Shown here in pieces: positions 1-12,100 of a stretch of 64,000 nucleotides of DNA. The DNA lies in contig CM055097.1 of the NCBI GenBank assembly GCA_029204225.1, positions 9,037,593-9,101,592 on the forward strand, given 5' to 3'. The position numbers and the translations under genes were made by a program. The notes beneath the pieces were generated by a model that searched no databases, was not told the origin of the DNA, and was given only the letters and a program-made list of their open reading frames with translations. Source of the stretch: Diphasiastrum complanatum (Eukaryota; Streptophyta; Lycopodiopsida; Lycopodiales; Lycopodiaceae). How positions within the stretch are numbered: position 1 is the first letter of the stretch; each line of letters begins with the position of its first letter.

Positions 1-1503
1 AGTACATTTTTGTTGGGGCCTAATTCGACCTCTTTTAAATTGAACTTTGATCCTTGAACACATGAGCATAAGCAATGCTCCCAAAAACTTGTAAATGATC
101 AACTCGTGGCTTTATACCTGTGACTGCCTCTTCTGGTGTTCGATTCAAAACCATAAAATAAGACGCTCCTCCTATTGATATAGTCTGCAATGGACCACAT
201 AAATTTTGTGTGAACAAGCTTCAAGATTTCTTTTGCCCTAAAAGCTCCATCCTTAGGACAATTTTGTAGATGATGCTTGCCCATAACACAAGCTTCACAA
301 ACCTTTCCAATAGTGACATGTCATAGATGCATCAAGATTATAAAGACAACCTTCCATAGTTCCGTTAGCAATAACCTTAAAACCTTGGTTTAATCTTTAA
401 CCAAACACTTTTGATCACATACCACGTCCCTGTATTTCAAAGAAAGTGTTATCACCAAGCTTGACTTGAGAATCCCCATGACTCTCCTCTAACTGTGTAA
501 ACCAATATCATCTTGGTGTCATGTGTTGCGTAGCTCCTGAACAAATGTACCAACAATCTTAAGCTCCTACCGATGTGGATGCCAACAATAGCTCATAGCA
601 AACAACTTTCATTTTTGCCCTTGTCTTCAATGAAGTTCCCTGACTGCTTCTTGCCTTGAGTGAACTTATTTTTCTTGCATTCAAACGCAAAATGATCAAA
701 TTTGCCACAAAAAGTGTAGTTACCATTTCACTTTGGTGTAGAGTTGGAATTACTCCCCTCTAAATTGTGTTTGCCTTCCTGCTTTTGCCATCCATTTTGA
801 TTTTGCCATTCACCTTGATTCCTCTTGCCGCCTCTGCTCTACTTCTTGAATCTTATTCTTCTTATATTGGTTCTTGACAAAGAACCCCTGCTTCTTGAAG
901 TCATCTCTTGACATCAAGTTTTGTCGTCGCATCTCCTCTTGTAAAAGAAGACCATTCAACTCCTCATAGGTAGGTCTCCTCTCTCTAAGAGACAAGGTCA
1001 TAACAAAGTTCTGATATACTAGAGGCAAACTATTAAGAATAATTGGAACAAGAACATTGTCAAGAATAAACTCTCCTACATCAGACAATTGATCTTTCAA
1101 ATCTTTCACCCTATTCACATATCGACTCTCCCAAAACCATCTTCAGAGTATGTAGCTTATTAGTTAGAAATAGCACTCCTGATTGATTAGCAGTTTCATA
1201 CATATTCTTAAGAATATCGTAAGCCTCCTTATGTCCTGTAGCACTTCTAATAAGCAAAACAATATTATCTTTCACAAAAAGATTGATGATGTGGTGTGCA
1301 CGATGCACTCTCTTCATAAAAATTCTCCTATCCTGTTCATTAAGTTCAGGTGGCATAAACTCCTGGCCTGTGACTATATCCCAGAATTCCTTGTCCATGA
1401 GGATATTCTGTATTTTAAACTTCCAAAGACTATAAATAGTCCCATCAAGCTTACTGGACTCAAGCAACATAGACTCATGCAAACTAGCCATATTCAAAAC
1501 CAT
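1..1503 (-). pseudogene. Ty1/copia retrotransposon, decayed gag-pol (window-edge partial)
   Basis: Reading leftwards, the first block (1503-1111, then 1118-810 in another frame) is a copia Gag of the UBN2 type: it starts MVLNMASLHESMLLESSK and contains WKFKIQNILMDKEFWDIV and a NKLHTLKM segment. Around 720-660 a broken zinc knuckle reads like CGKFDHFAFECKKNKF in a shifted frame. At 284-35 is integrase material: MGKHHLQNCPKDGAFRAK from the zinc-binding region, CGPLQT at the start of the catalytic core, then a jump straight to TPEEAVTGIKPRVDHLQVFG from its C-terminal side, so much of the catalytic core is deleted. Frameshifts and stops separate the blocks. The pol 3' half lies beyond the left edge. 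No PBS of the TGGTATCAGAGC type was seen upstream of gag. Confidence 0.85.
810..1503 (-). pseudogene. copia Gag (UBN2 domain) remnant
   Basis: Two overlapping frames (1503-1111 and 1118-810) together give an almost continuous copia Gag of about 230 residues. The first frame carries the N-terminal substrate-like region with WKFKIQN and VTGQEFMPPE; the second carries LKDQLSDVGE, ILNSLPLVYQNFV and RRPTYEELNGLLLQEEMRR, the usual end of the UBN2 domain. Gag would form the retrotransposon particle and bind its RNA. A single frameshift near 1115 breaks it; the zinc knuckle follows in degraded form. It heads the minus-strand copia fragment at the left edge. Confidence 0.8.
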
Positions 1504-2961
1504 TGATAATTAGGTCCCCAGCAGATTGAAATATGGTAAACGTGAGATAAGAAAACATCAATATTAGTTTTCCTCCACTTGAATATGAAACGCTCCAATT
1601 CGCAGACCAGCAAACAAAGTAACTACAAAGGTGTGAAGAACCGCAGCTCAGGCCAGTGACTTAACTAGCAGCCAATACATGTTTTACTTTAGCTAAGATC
1701 AGCGAACAATCACCCAACAAATATGTGAATAACTTCTGCTAAGATCAGCGACCACTCAAAAGGAAGATGTGTTGTTACTTCACAGACGAACAACCAGGAA
1801 GATAGAAATGACATGTATTGTTCCTGCTCATCTGTTGGTGAAGATGCAGAGTAGTACTGTTCTGGCTAGCAAACAACCTGTCAAACAACATATGAACTGT
1901 ACTATTCTGGCCAGCAAACAATATGTGAACTGTTGCACTCAGACACTTTCGCTACCATCTATCGAATGAATTTCAATAATGGAGACGAGACATACCAAGC
2001 ACCATAGCTACTTGAGCCACATTTGAGGTTTTACCCTTTTTCTTTTGCTTTGAACACATCTATGATACCTTTCTATGCATAAAGAAAAACCCCTTCGACT
2101 TTGCTTGGTAAAATATTTGGACCAGGGAACTCTCTACGCAACTGATCAACGACATGATTCTTGCGAGAATCGTGAAAAAGTTTCCTACCATAGGTGTAGG
2201 TAGGTGCTTGGAGGCAAGTATAAGTAGTCCCAAACCTTGCAACTCAACGAACAAGTGAAATCGACTGAGTTAGCTTGTCAAACATTGTGAGTCTAGCTAT
2301 GAGACAGCCCACTACCTACACAAGTACATGAGCTTTTCAAGGTATTTCAATTTTGTATTGCGATAAGCAATAAAGGCCTCCATTTGTCATGTATTTATCA
2401 ATTTGTCTCATGATCTATGAGTGCAAAGTAGAATCTACATAAATTTCCTATATACTCCACTAGTCCCACCATAAATTCAGCACACACACACAGAAACACA
2501 TAACTTCTTCAATGAGACACAACACAAAAGCACTTAACCCAATATCGAAAGTGTGAAGCAGAACCACACCTTAAAATCCCAGCACTTGGACTTCAACCTT
2601 TTAAACTTCATGACTAGTTTCTTTATTTATAGTTACGGAACACTAGATAAGTACATATACTGATTAAGGGAAAATCATAGCACACTGCCAAGTGCCCTAA
2701 TTATTACTCTAGCACCTCAAACTGCTCACTTCTACCTTAGCACCTCCAAAGCTACTACTTGAACATAATTATTGATTTGCACACTGGGCAAATGACATTG
2801 ATTATGACTTGGAGGACCTTGACTATAATGACTAAAGTACAAAATATTTACATATTATGACCCAAGAACAAAAATCTTCACTGACTCAACATTATACTTA
2901 AATAGTCTAGTAGCAAATTATGTGGCAGCCAATGTTTAACTAGTTGTGAAAAGATGATCAC
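1504..2961. other. no gene recognised; possible copia leader and LTR remains, short imperfect repeats
   Basis: Lies between the copia Gag start and the leftmost visible host exon. Around 1690-1940 short words recur (AAGATCAGCGA; CTGGCTAGCAAACAA / CTGGCCAGCAAACAA followed by CATATGAACTGT or AATATGTGAACTGT), giving an imperfect tandem repeat of two units. The rest may be the LTR of the copia fragment, but no TG...CA ends could be fixed. No further host coiled-coil exon was found here on the minus strand. Confidence 0.4.
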
Positions 2962-3163
2962 CTGAAGTGCGCTGATAACCTCAAGGTGCTGCTTTTGCTG
3001 ACGAGCCGCTGCCTCCACATGGCGCTTCATTTCCTCTGCAGCTTCTATGCGTGCTCTTTCCAGCGATGCTCTATAATCTGCCTCAGATGCTTCTCGCTCC
3101 ATCCTAGCCTGAGTTCTTTCCTCTGTTAGCCGTTTTTCCAACTCCGCTATGCTTCCTTTGTGG
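2962..3163 (-). CDS. FHA gene last visible coiled-coil exon
   Basis: Acceptor AATACAG and donor CAG|GTGATC. Encodes [20 protein letters not shown] and then [20 protein letters not shown] and [17 protein letters not shown], a charged coiled coil. The acceptor at 3164 was chosen because upstream AGs would put a TGA in frame after the previous exon. Ends in phase 0; the following exon was not found to the left. Confidence 0.85.
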
Positions 3164-6100
3164 CTGTATTGAACCGTGTCCAGCATCATGTCAAATACTG
3201 TTGCTAAAAAAACCCCAAAAAAAGCTGAATTTCATTTTTATTTTATGAGACAGACCAGTGAACAAAAATTGAGCATAGAACTTGAAGTGTACCAGTTTAC
3301 TTCAAAAGCAACATAATTGTACGAGAAGGCATTGTCACCATATTGACTTTCCAACAACATTTTCTAAGAAGCATCTTTTCAAATAAACAGCCACATTTTG
3401 GTTGTTACAGAAAAGGTGATACTAGTACTTGTCGTACACTATTCAATGGCTTTTGTTAAATCCAAAGTGAATCATTGTTCAAATTGTTTTAATTCCATTT
3501 CAACAAGTATGCATCTTTCGAAACAATTTCTGAGCTTTCATGTAAATCAGAAGTTATCATAACTATCTGAAGTAGCGTAATTCTCAACTTACTTCCATCC
3601 GGACTGCCAATGCTAAATTCCAAAAAAAATTGATAGGTAATATTGCTTCTTACTAACGAGCAAATACCTCTTCCTCTTCAGCCTCATTATCAATAAATAC
3701 AAAATCCAGACTATTTCAAAACGTGTGGACCCTTTTTGTTTCTTACAAATCCAAAAGCTTTGTACTCATGTCTACAACATGGTTTCCAAAGCTTTGCATT
3801 CTTTTGTTTTCGCCATAAGTACTTTTCCCCCATGGCATCTTTTACTAGTATTTTGTAAGATCACAATTCAGAAACATCCTGTAACAACGTTCCACAATCT
3901 AACAACCTCCATCTTCCCAGTCTAAGTATATTTGTGATGGATCCATCAAGCTTCAAGAACTCAAGGAATCTTTTTGTGTTTTCAAGAACCATTTGCTTTG
4001 TTGTACAGTTCAATAATTAAGAGTCGTGTACAAAAAGTACTTAGCAACTACGTATCTGTCAGCACAACTACATTGTTTAACCACTTACATATGTGAAGAA
4101 ATTGCTGAAGAAAGAACTATTCTAAAGAGAGAAGTTGCAATAACTTCATATAATTTGTGGCTATCATCTGCAACTAGTACCATCCATCATAGCCTTTTAG
4201 AGCTTATGATTCCGCATTGAATGTTCATAGCTCAATGAATATCCCTAATGCCAAAGTGATTTATGCTTACTTCTGAATAGCTTCTTCTGCCTCCATACGA
4301 GATTTTGCAGCAGCCACTATGTGTTGATTTAAATCTTCTATCATGCTTTGCTGTTGGACGGTGGTGGCAGTGTAAGACTCAAGCTCTCTGTTTTTCTGGC
4401 TCAACTCAGTTCGTATATCCTCAATTTGCTTAGCAAACAATGTGGTGACAGAGGATCGCAGTTCCTTCAGCTCCTAACAAATATACAATCAATATCCTCA
4501 ATATCTATGGCACACAGAGAATGCATTGTATTTGGGACAAACAGTAAAATTGAGGACATCATAATACATTTACATATGAGCACAGAGACCTCCTCAGTAC
4601 TTGTAAAGACAAGAGAATCAGACTATTTATGACAGGAAATCATAACCACAGCCAGTCTGGTGCTTGAAAAGCCAAAAGTTGATTTGTCCTTGATCTGGTC
4701 TAGTGATTCCATGCTGGATAGAAAATCAAAAGAAAGCCCTAACAGTTTATCATTATGAGGTACCACAGCAGATCAGAGCCATAGAAGATCAAGAAATGAA
4801 CAGCCAGAAGGAAACCAACAGTTTCATGACGCGTTTCTGCTGCACGAAATTCGTTGCGCATCTTCTCAATCGTCAACAAATGGTCCTCGAGCTGTTGTCG
4901 AAGTTCCTGCTTATTTTTAACCATTAGTTCAACATATATCAATTCAGGAAAATGCACATTACTTTTTTATGGTGAATTTTAGATTCAGGCAGAAAAAGCA
5001 TGCAATGCATGAAAAAAGTTACAAGTGCTGCCAAATATTCAATTTTACATGTGAAAAGTGAATTTGCTTTTTAACGGCAACAAATAACCTGTTTTCTGTT
5101 AACAAACAATCAAAAAAGCAAGTTAAACCAGCTATTACCTCATTGGCCCGCTGCAAACGCCGCACATCATCAAGAGACACAGGTCCATCGGGGGCCCCAA
5201 TCCCCAATCCCCGCATTCGCTTACCATCTCCCAGAGATCCCTCATCGATACTCTCATCTGAGGAAAAAAATCTTATAAACCCCCTAAAATATAATCACAG
5301 CTTTAAGATTGAAATAAAGTAGTTCCATGTGATTTTAAAGGTTTGTTACCAGGTGAATGACCCTCTCTCAAACCATATCCTTCCTGAAAGTATGTTCTTG
5401 AGGTAATAAATCTTCCAAATTTGCATTTTATTTGAGATAGCTTGTGTTTGCAAAAGCTGACCAGAGATAGATGATATCACTCAAAATTTTAGGATCCACA
5501 GTCCTGACATATGATTATTTTCTGTGCTCCAAAATCCACAATCAGTTCATGTCTCTCATTGCTAATCTCAATTGCATTATACTATAGTTACAATATCCAG
5601 ATTCTAGCCTCGCAAGTTGAATGTTAGATAGCACTCTTAAAAAAAGCCATCTTTCTTGATTGGACGTAATTGCCATGTCAAAGTGCCTTTCGAATTTGAT
5701 CCTCGATTTGAATAATCTGGTAGCATTGTAGTATTGAAAGAATATTGTTAAGGACACAGTCTGTACTTTCCACAAGCACCTGCTCAATTTTGAAACTCGA
5801 AACTACTTTATGACATTATTGAGTTTGAGACACCCCCTTATTTCTGAATAACACTTTCAGAAGATCAGACTAAATGCCCTAAATTGGGCCCCCCACAAGA
5901 GGTCACATTTAGAACCTTATGGATGATTGTTAAAGTGGTGTATACATAGGGGCTAGAAACTATCATTTCTCAGATTATTGAGTTTGGTGTCCTGAGCATC
6001 TTTTAAGGGTGTTCTATGTTTCTGTTTTACAAATATAGTGGTTACATTTCAGTAGTACATTCATGTTAATACATTTTACAGCCCACCATTGTGTTAGAAA

Positions 6101-9100
6101 TTAATGTTTATTTGCACCCCTAATCTTGGCTTGGCCATGCCTGCGAGCTATTTTAGGGGCCATTTCTATTTTTAGTATATCAAAGTCAAAGTCCTAAAGT
6201 CAAGCTAATTAGTCTTGCATGTAGGAGGGTGCACTAGTTCTAGAATAAAACATAAATTTTCTCTTAGAAATTTAGTAAGGGTCTTTACTGAAAATAGAGA
6301 GCAACTATAGTAATCAGCTTTTTGCTTCTTGCTTTTTCTTTATGCTTTTAGCTTTTAGCTTTTGCTAAGGACTAGAGAAATTATGTGAGGGCTGGCACTC
6401 CACCTCCATTCATTCCATTGTAAAGAGCTATGCTCATTCTTCAACTAATTTGAGTTCTCTTTAATCTCTCATGTTGATCTTGATTGGTGTGTGTGAGTGC
6501 TAATATGATTAGTTCACTGCTATCTTGAATTTGAGCATCAAATTCCAACACATTGAGGGCCATTTACATTTCAATATATTCTTATAAGCCCCACATTGAG
6601 GGCAATGTTTTTTAAAGTTATGGAGAGTTATATACTAGAGATAGCCCCTAACTAGTATACCTTGAGGGACTGGGCCATTTACCATTAAGGGCATGTCCTT
6701 ATGGGACCCAGGTACCCTAGGTTGCCCTAATCTCTAGAAGGTTCCACTAAGGACCGCTAGATAGTATATATAAGGCTATCACTTAGACATTACTGATTCA
6801 TTCATTATTTAACTGATTATTGCTTGGGCTCTTCGTGAGAGAACCCTACTGCTTGTAGGGCTTTAACCATTGATTATATTAGATGCTTTCGGTCATTCTT
6901 CGTGGGGGATTACTTAATTGTGTCATTTATGCTTCGTTGATACAATATCCATATATTGAGTCTAGAACCATGACGCTCACTAAGAAGGTTTTCCAAGGGT
7001 TTGCAGAAAACAAAGAATTTATTGACGATTTCTTATTCGACAAGGGCTTGGAAAAGATGCAATACAAATGGATAGCAATCGGAACCTACCCTACCTACTC
7101 ACCTACACCTCCTTCACGTATTTACCTACTAGTCAATCAAAAATGGGTACAATGTAAAATTTCATAGGGTTCTAAAAACAAACTTCCGGCCTGTAAGATT
7201 TAGCTTCTAGATTTACATTAGTATTAAGTAGTAAGTTCTATAGTTTGTAACTTTATTGTTTACAATTTTTGGAAGTTCTTGGATGTTTGAAAATTGAGAC
7301 TGTATGATGAATGGTGACAATATCAATAATTGATTGAGGAAAGTGACCGTAGTCACCATACTACAACTTCTCCTCTTGAAATTGCATTCTCATGAAATTG
7401 GATGTATCTACTTGTTACCAGACTTTCTATGACATCTGTTAACCCCAAAAACCCTCAAAAACACATTAAAAAAAAAAAAAAACCTAAAAAAAAATTCCCG
7501 TTTCGAACCAAAACCAGTCGTTTCAAACGCGTTTCGAAACGACGTATGAAACGAGCCCATGAAACATTGGACGGTACATACCAGAAGGACTCGGATCATG
7601 ATCTTTAACAAATCTAAGGACTTTATGCAACGACATGCTTTTACTCTAGGTGGCCAACCTTTCGATATTGTCTCCTCTTACACATATTTGGGCACACTTT
7701 TCATAGGGCCTATGTTTAGCATGAGACGGGCAACGGCAGCTAGGGTGAGGAAGGTTCATGCGTCTTTGGTTAGTCTTGAGTGTTCTGTTTTCAGAAGTAT
7801 ATTCAAGATGCCCCGAGTAAGAGCAAGTTCTTTGACATTATGGTATCACCTACCGTTATTTATGGTACAAAGTCGTGGTGTACAGGACTCCCTGAGTCAA
7901 AGTGGGCCAGTGTTTCTCGCTTATAGACGCATGATTCGCACTAAGCCTTCAGTTCCACATCAGATTATCCAAGCCAAGTTCGCAATTGCACCTCTCCAGG
8001 TTAGGGCAATTTTCAGGATGATTATACTTATTCAGAGACTACTAAGTCTTCCTCGATCACGCTATCCTCAGTCAGCTCTCCTATCATCCTTATGATCAGC
8101 TACGCATCCATGCCCTTGATTGTGACGAGTTAGAAGTCACCAAGACTTCGCAGAAATATTGGGTACGGCAGACGAGCTATAGGTCAGAACATGATTTTAC
8201 AACTTAAAAATTCAATAAGGGTCTTTACCAAAATAGAGTGCAATTTTCGTAATCAGCTTTTTTTTAGGTTTAACAAGGACTAGAGAAATTATATAAGGAG
8301 GGCTGATGCCCCACCTCCAATCATTCCATTGTAGAGAGCATTCTTCTATTAGTCTAAGTTCTCTTTGATCTCTTACGTTGAACTTGATTTGTGTGTGTGA
8401 GTGCTAATATAATTAGTTCACTCCTATCTAGCATTTGAGCATCAAATTCTAACAGATCCGCCTCTCTTGCATACCACTCGTTACTCCTATCATCGTGTCC
8501 TCCGTCGTAAAAAGCATGCCAATGATGAGTCTGAAGGGACAAAACTTATTAATCTTCTCTTCAACTCCTCTTTAGAAGCTTTTTGGCATGGCGGGATGAG
8601 CAAGGAGGATGGGTGGAGTACACAGAGCGCGAGTATTGTAGACAAATTTCCAATGGAACTCTAGACTGCTTCGATGATTCACGTCTGACGATTCATGCCT
8701 TTACGCACATTGACACATGAAATGTTTCTTTTGCCACCACATCAGAGCCCCAGCAAACTCGAGGCAGATTTGCTGAAGTTCAAGCGCTTCATGGGCACTT
8801 TGGGATGGAAACGTGCATGCGAAAGGAGGACCAGATGCGTCCTGTGACATGGTGGGGTTGTGTTAGGGCCGCTCCATGCTAGAGCTCCAGCTTTTGGCAA
8901 AGAGAGTGTTGTCGCGGGACTGTTTAGCTTCCGCCTGTGAGCTGACCTGGAGCAGCACACGGAGAGGAGGAACCCGCTCTCGATCGATCACTGCAGGCGG
9001 CTGGTGTACGTTTCCAGCAACGCACGGATGCTAAGACACTACGTGACATCAAGAGAGTTGGAGGTTACTTTACGTTGTATCTGGTTTTGATATGTACTAG

Positions 9101-12100
9101 TTTTCGTTGTTGTTAATTGATACACTCATCTTCTTAACTCAGCATTTAAACTTTTGTAATAAATCGGTTTCTATTGTGATTACAGGTGAATCATGACTTG
9201 TGCATGCTCGACATCGACCCCACCGTTCCTCGAGGACCTCCCTACGCAGGCTGAGGTTGAGGATGATATCTTTCGGGAGCTGCACAGGCAAATGGATGCC
9301 GAGGCCCGCTCTGCACGACGCCACAGGAGAGCAGCTACGAGGAGAGGAGATGGGGAGCAAGGGGATGAGGAGGGTTCACGGGAGGGAGAGTACACAATGG
9401 GGTGTGAGGAGTGGGTGGATGAGGAGGAGGGGGATGAGGGGTGGGATGACATAGAGCGGCTGTTAGTGGACCCTGACACAGAGACACAGGCAGAGCCACT
9501 TCCTATTCCAGATAGACCTAGGAGGCAAGATAGAGGTGTTGTGAGGGGGTTGGGATCATTGTATGTAGAGAGGAGCGGGGCATCACATGCAGTTGCATAT
9601 CATGCATCCTCTTAGTTCATATGACCTTCGCAGGGTGTGGGACCAAACACATTGGGTACACAGGCACGTCGGGCTAGGGGCCGGGCTAGCATCAGGAAAG
9701 GGGGGGGGTAAAAGGTGAGGCAGGGGCATCTGAGAGATAGACTGGGGAGAGAGGTAGGGACAGGGGCAGGGGCAGGGGCAAGAGCAAGGGCAGGGGCAAA
9801 GGCAGAGGCAGGGCATCACCACCACCGACATCACCCTCGTCATCAGAGAGGCCCTGTTTTATAGCAACATGGCTTCAGATGAGTCTGACTACCAGTCGGA
9901 GGCAAAGTCATTGTCTTAATGACTTTGTACTGCTTGATCATTTTGCTATATTGGACCATTTTGGTGCCTTGAGGACCGACATTGTATATGACCCCTAACT
10001 AGCCCTGCCATGTACGATGAAGATATGCTCTGTAGAGAAAACGCCTAATATAGTGGTGGGTGCCCAATGGGAGGTCCGTGATAGAGATGTTGAGGGTATG
10101 AAGTAAACGTGATACCTGTGGAAACCATGATAAGTGATAGTCCAGACTATGAAGGTGCTAAGATGATGTGAGTGCCGCCTGTGTGTATCTCTGTGCATCC
10201 ATGGGAAGCGATCTGAGGCGTTGTATATATGTGATGAAACGAAAGATGGCATCAAGCTGTAGAGGTGGGACTCCAAACTCTGCTAGGATAATCTGATGTG
10301 GGACGAAGGGCTTAGCCCGTATCATCCGTGATAGCATAAAGACCTGTAATCGTGAGATATTGGCCCAGTCAACTGAGGTGAGGCCTAGACACCATGCCTC
10401 TGCAGCGTACAATGTTGTGGGGGATACAAAGGTATCAAATAGCCGACACTTACTCAGGGCGTCCCAAATAAATTTCTGAAAACAAAATCACTCAAGCTGG
10501 ACCATGGAGGCATGTCCCTTCCCAAGTCTAGTTGTAGCTACATGTCCCATACCAAATATAGGACCAGTGAAAAGAACCCCAAGATAAGTGTGAGATGATA
10601 CAATTCCTTGGTCTTCTCAATGATAACCCTCAAGCCCCATCTGGTGCAGAAATTTTGAAGACTGTCTAGCTGCCTCTGTAAACACTCTCTAGTCAAGGAG
10701 ACTAGATCCACATCATCCACATATAGGAGAATGGCAATCAGAATATCCACAAGTCTGCAACCTATACCACGACTCTGCTCAATGACTCTCTCAAGCTCAT
10801 CAATATAGTCCAACTAGCCAAGAAAAATCGCGATTCATGAATCGTTGGCCCAAATTACCAACGATTCACTGGTTTTCTAGCAAAATGTTTTTTTTTTTTT
10901 TTGCAATATGGGTATCAGTAGAAAGAGAACAAAGACGATTACGATTCCAATAGTTAGTAAAAAAGGAAATGGTTGTGGCTGTTATTGGAGGTCTAACTAG
11001 CATTTAAGCCTCTTACGTTTCTTGCCAGGTTACTCCATCAAGTTTCCTTACCCCAGGGTTGATATTTCAGCAATCTAGTTGGTGTCAACTTTAGAATGAC
11101 AACTCTGATCGAGATATTATTTTTGGGTTGTGCATTATGTTCTTGATGCTTGTCATAAGGGGGATAAACCCAATAGTAAAAAAATTTCAGGTTCAGAACA
11201 ATTTCCAATAAGCAATTTTTTTTTTTTGCAATTCGCGAATCGCGATTCGCTGCAACTATAATACGTGCGCACACGCGCGCGCACACAATTCTATCTATAA
11301 TGTTTATGATCTTAATTAATATAATTTCAACAATTTAATGCTATTTTTATGCCATTATACGTAGATTTTTTGAAGTTTAAAAAAATTGCAAACACATTTA
11401 AAAACCAATCAAAATAGTAGAAAATAAAAAATGAAAGGTCAGATCTGCGAACGGTCTAGTTCTTCACAAAATTCCTCTTCGGGGGCACTACCCCCAGACC
11501 CTTGCCGAGGGGGCTCCATAACTATCGCCACCCCAGCAACACAAGTGGGGGGCCAAGCCCCCCCACACCCCCCGCCGAGACCTACAAAACAGGAAGATAC
11601 TTAGGCTCCACAACCAGCAAGTCTAGGGTGTCAATTTTATTAGCGACTAAGTTGACAACACTTTAGATGCACTAATTAGTGAATCAATGCATCATGAATC
11701 AGTGAATCAACAATACCTAGGTATTATCAGGGATAAGTAGGCTCCTACAATACATAAGAAAAGGCCTATTTTTTGACACCCATTTTGCTTAAAAAGAAAA
11801 AAACGTTCTGGAATGTGTATTGGAATGAGTGTAGTGCATCTTTACTTAAAAGGTTACTCTCTATTTCTTATAGATAGTCAAATTTGTTTACCCAGATTTT
11901 TAGATCTATTGATTACAATAAGGCAAGTACCTCATGTTGAGGTTTTATTTATCAGAACATTCAGAACACCCCTCTGTAACCTTAAAATTCTTAGTGTGCT
12001 CAAATTTGGAATTTTTGAACAAGCTTTGCAAATGCCTCATGCTATTAAGATTGATGTTTCTTTAGCAGTCCAATTTTCTTTGACTTTCAACTTTCTCGAC

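Noticed and set aside
6838-6866. Hairpin followed by T run, like a bacterial terminator
   Set aside because: The window is plant nuclear DNA; a six-base stem CCCTAC/GTAGGG is expected by chance or as part of an LTR R region.
7402-7611. Lys-rich plus-strand ORF and Phe-rich minus-strand ORF
   Set aside because: Both span A-rich runs and short GTTTCG repeats; no domain and no splice support.
9583-9843. Cys-Pro-rich minus-strand ORF resembling a small cysteine-rich protein
   Set aside because: Produced by the GGGGCA hexamer repeat on the plus strand.
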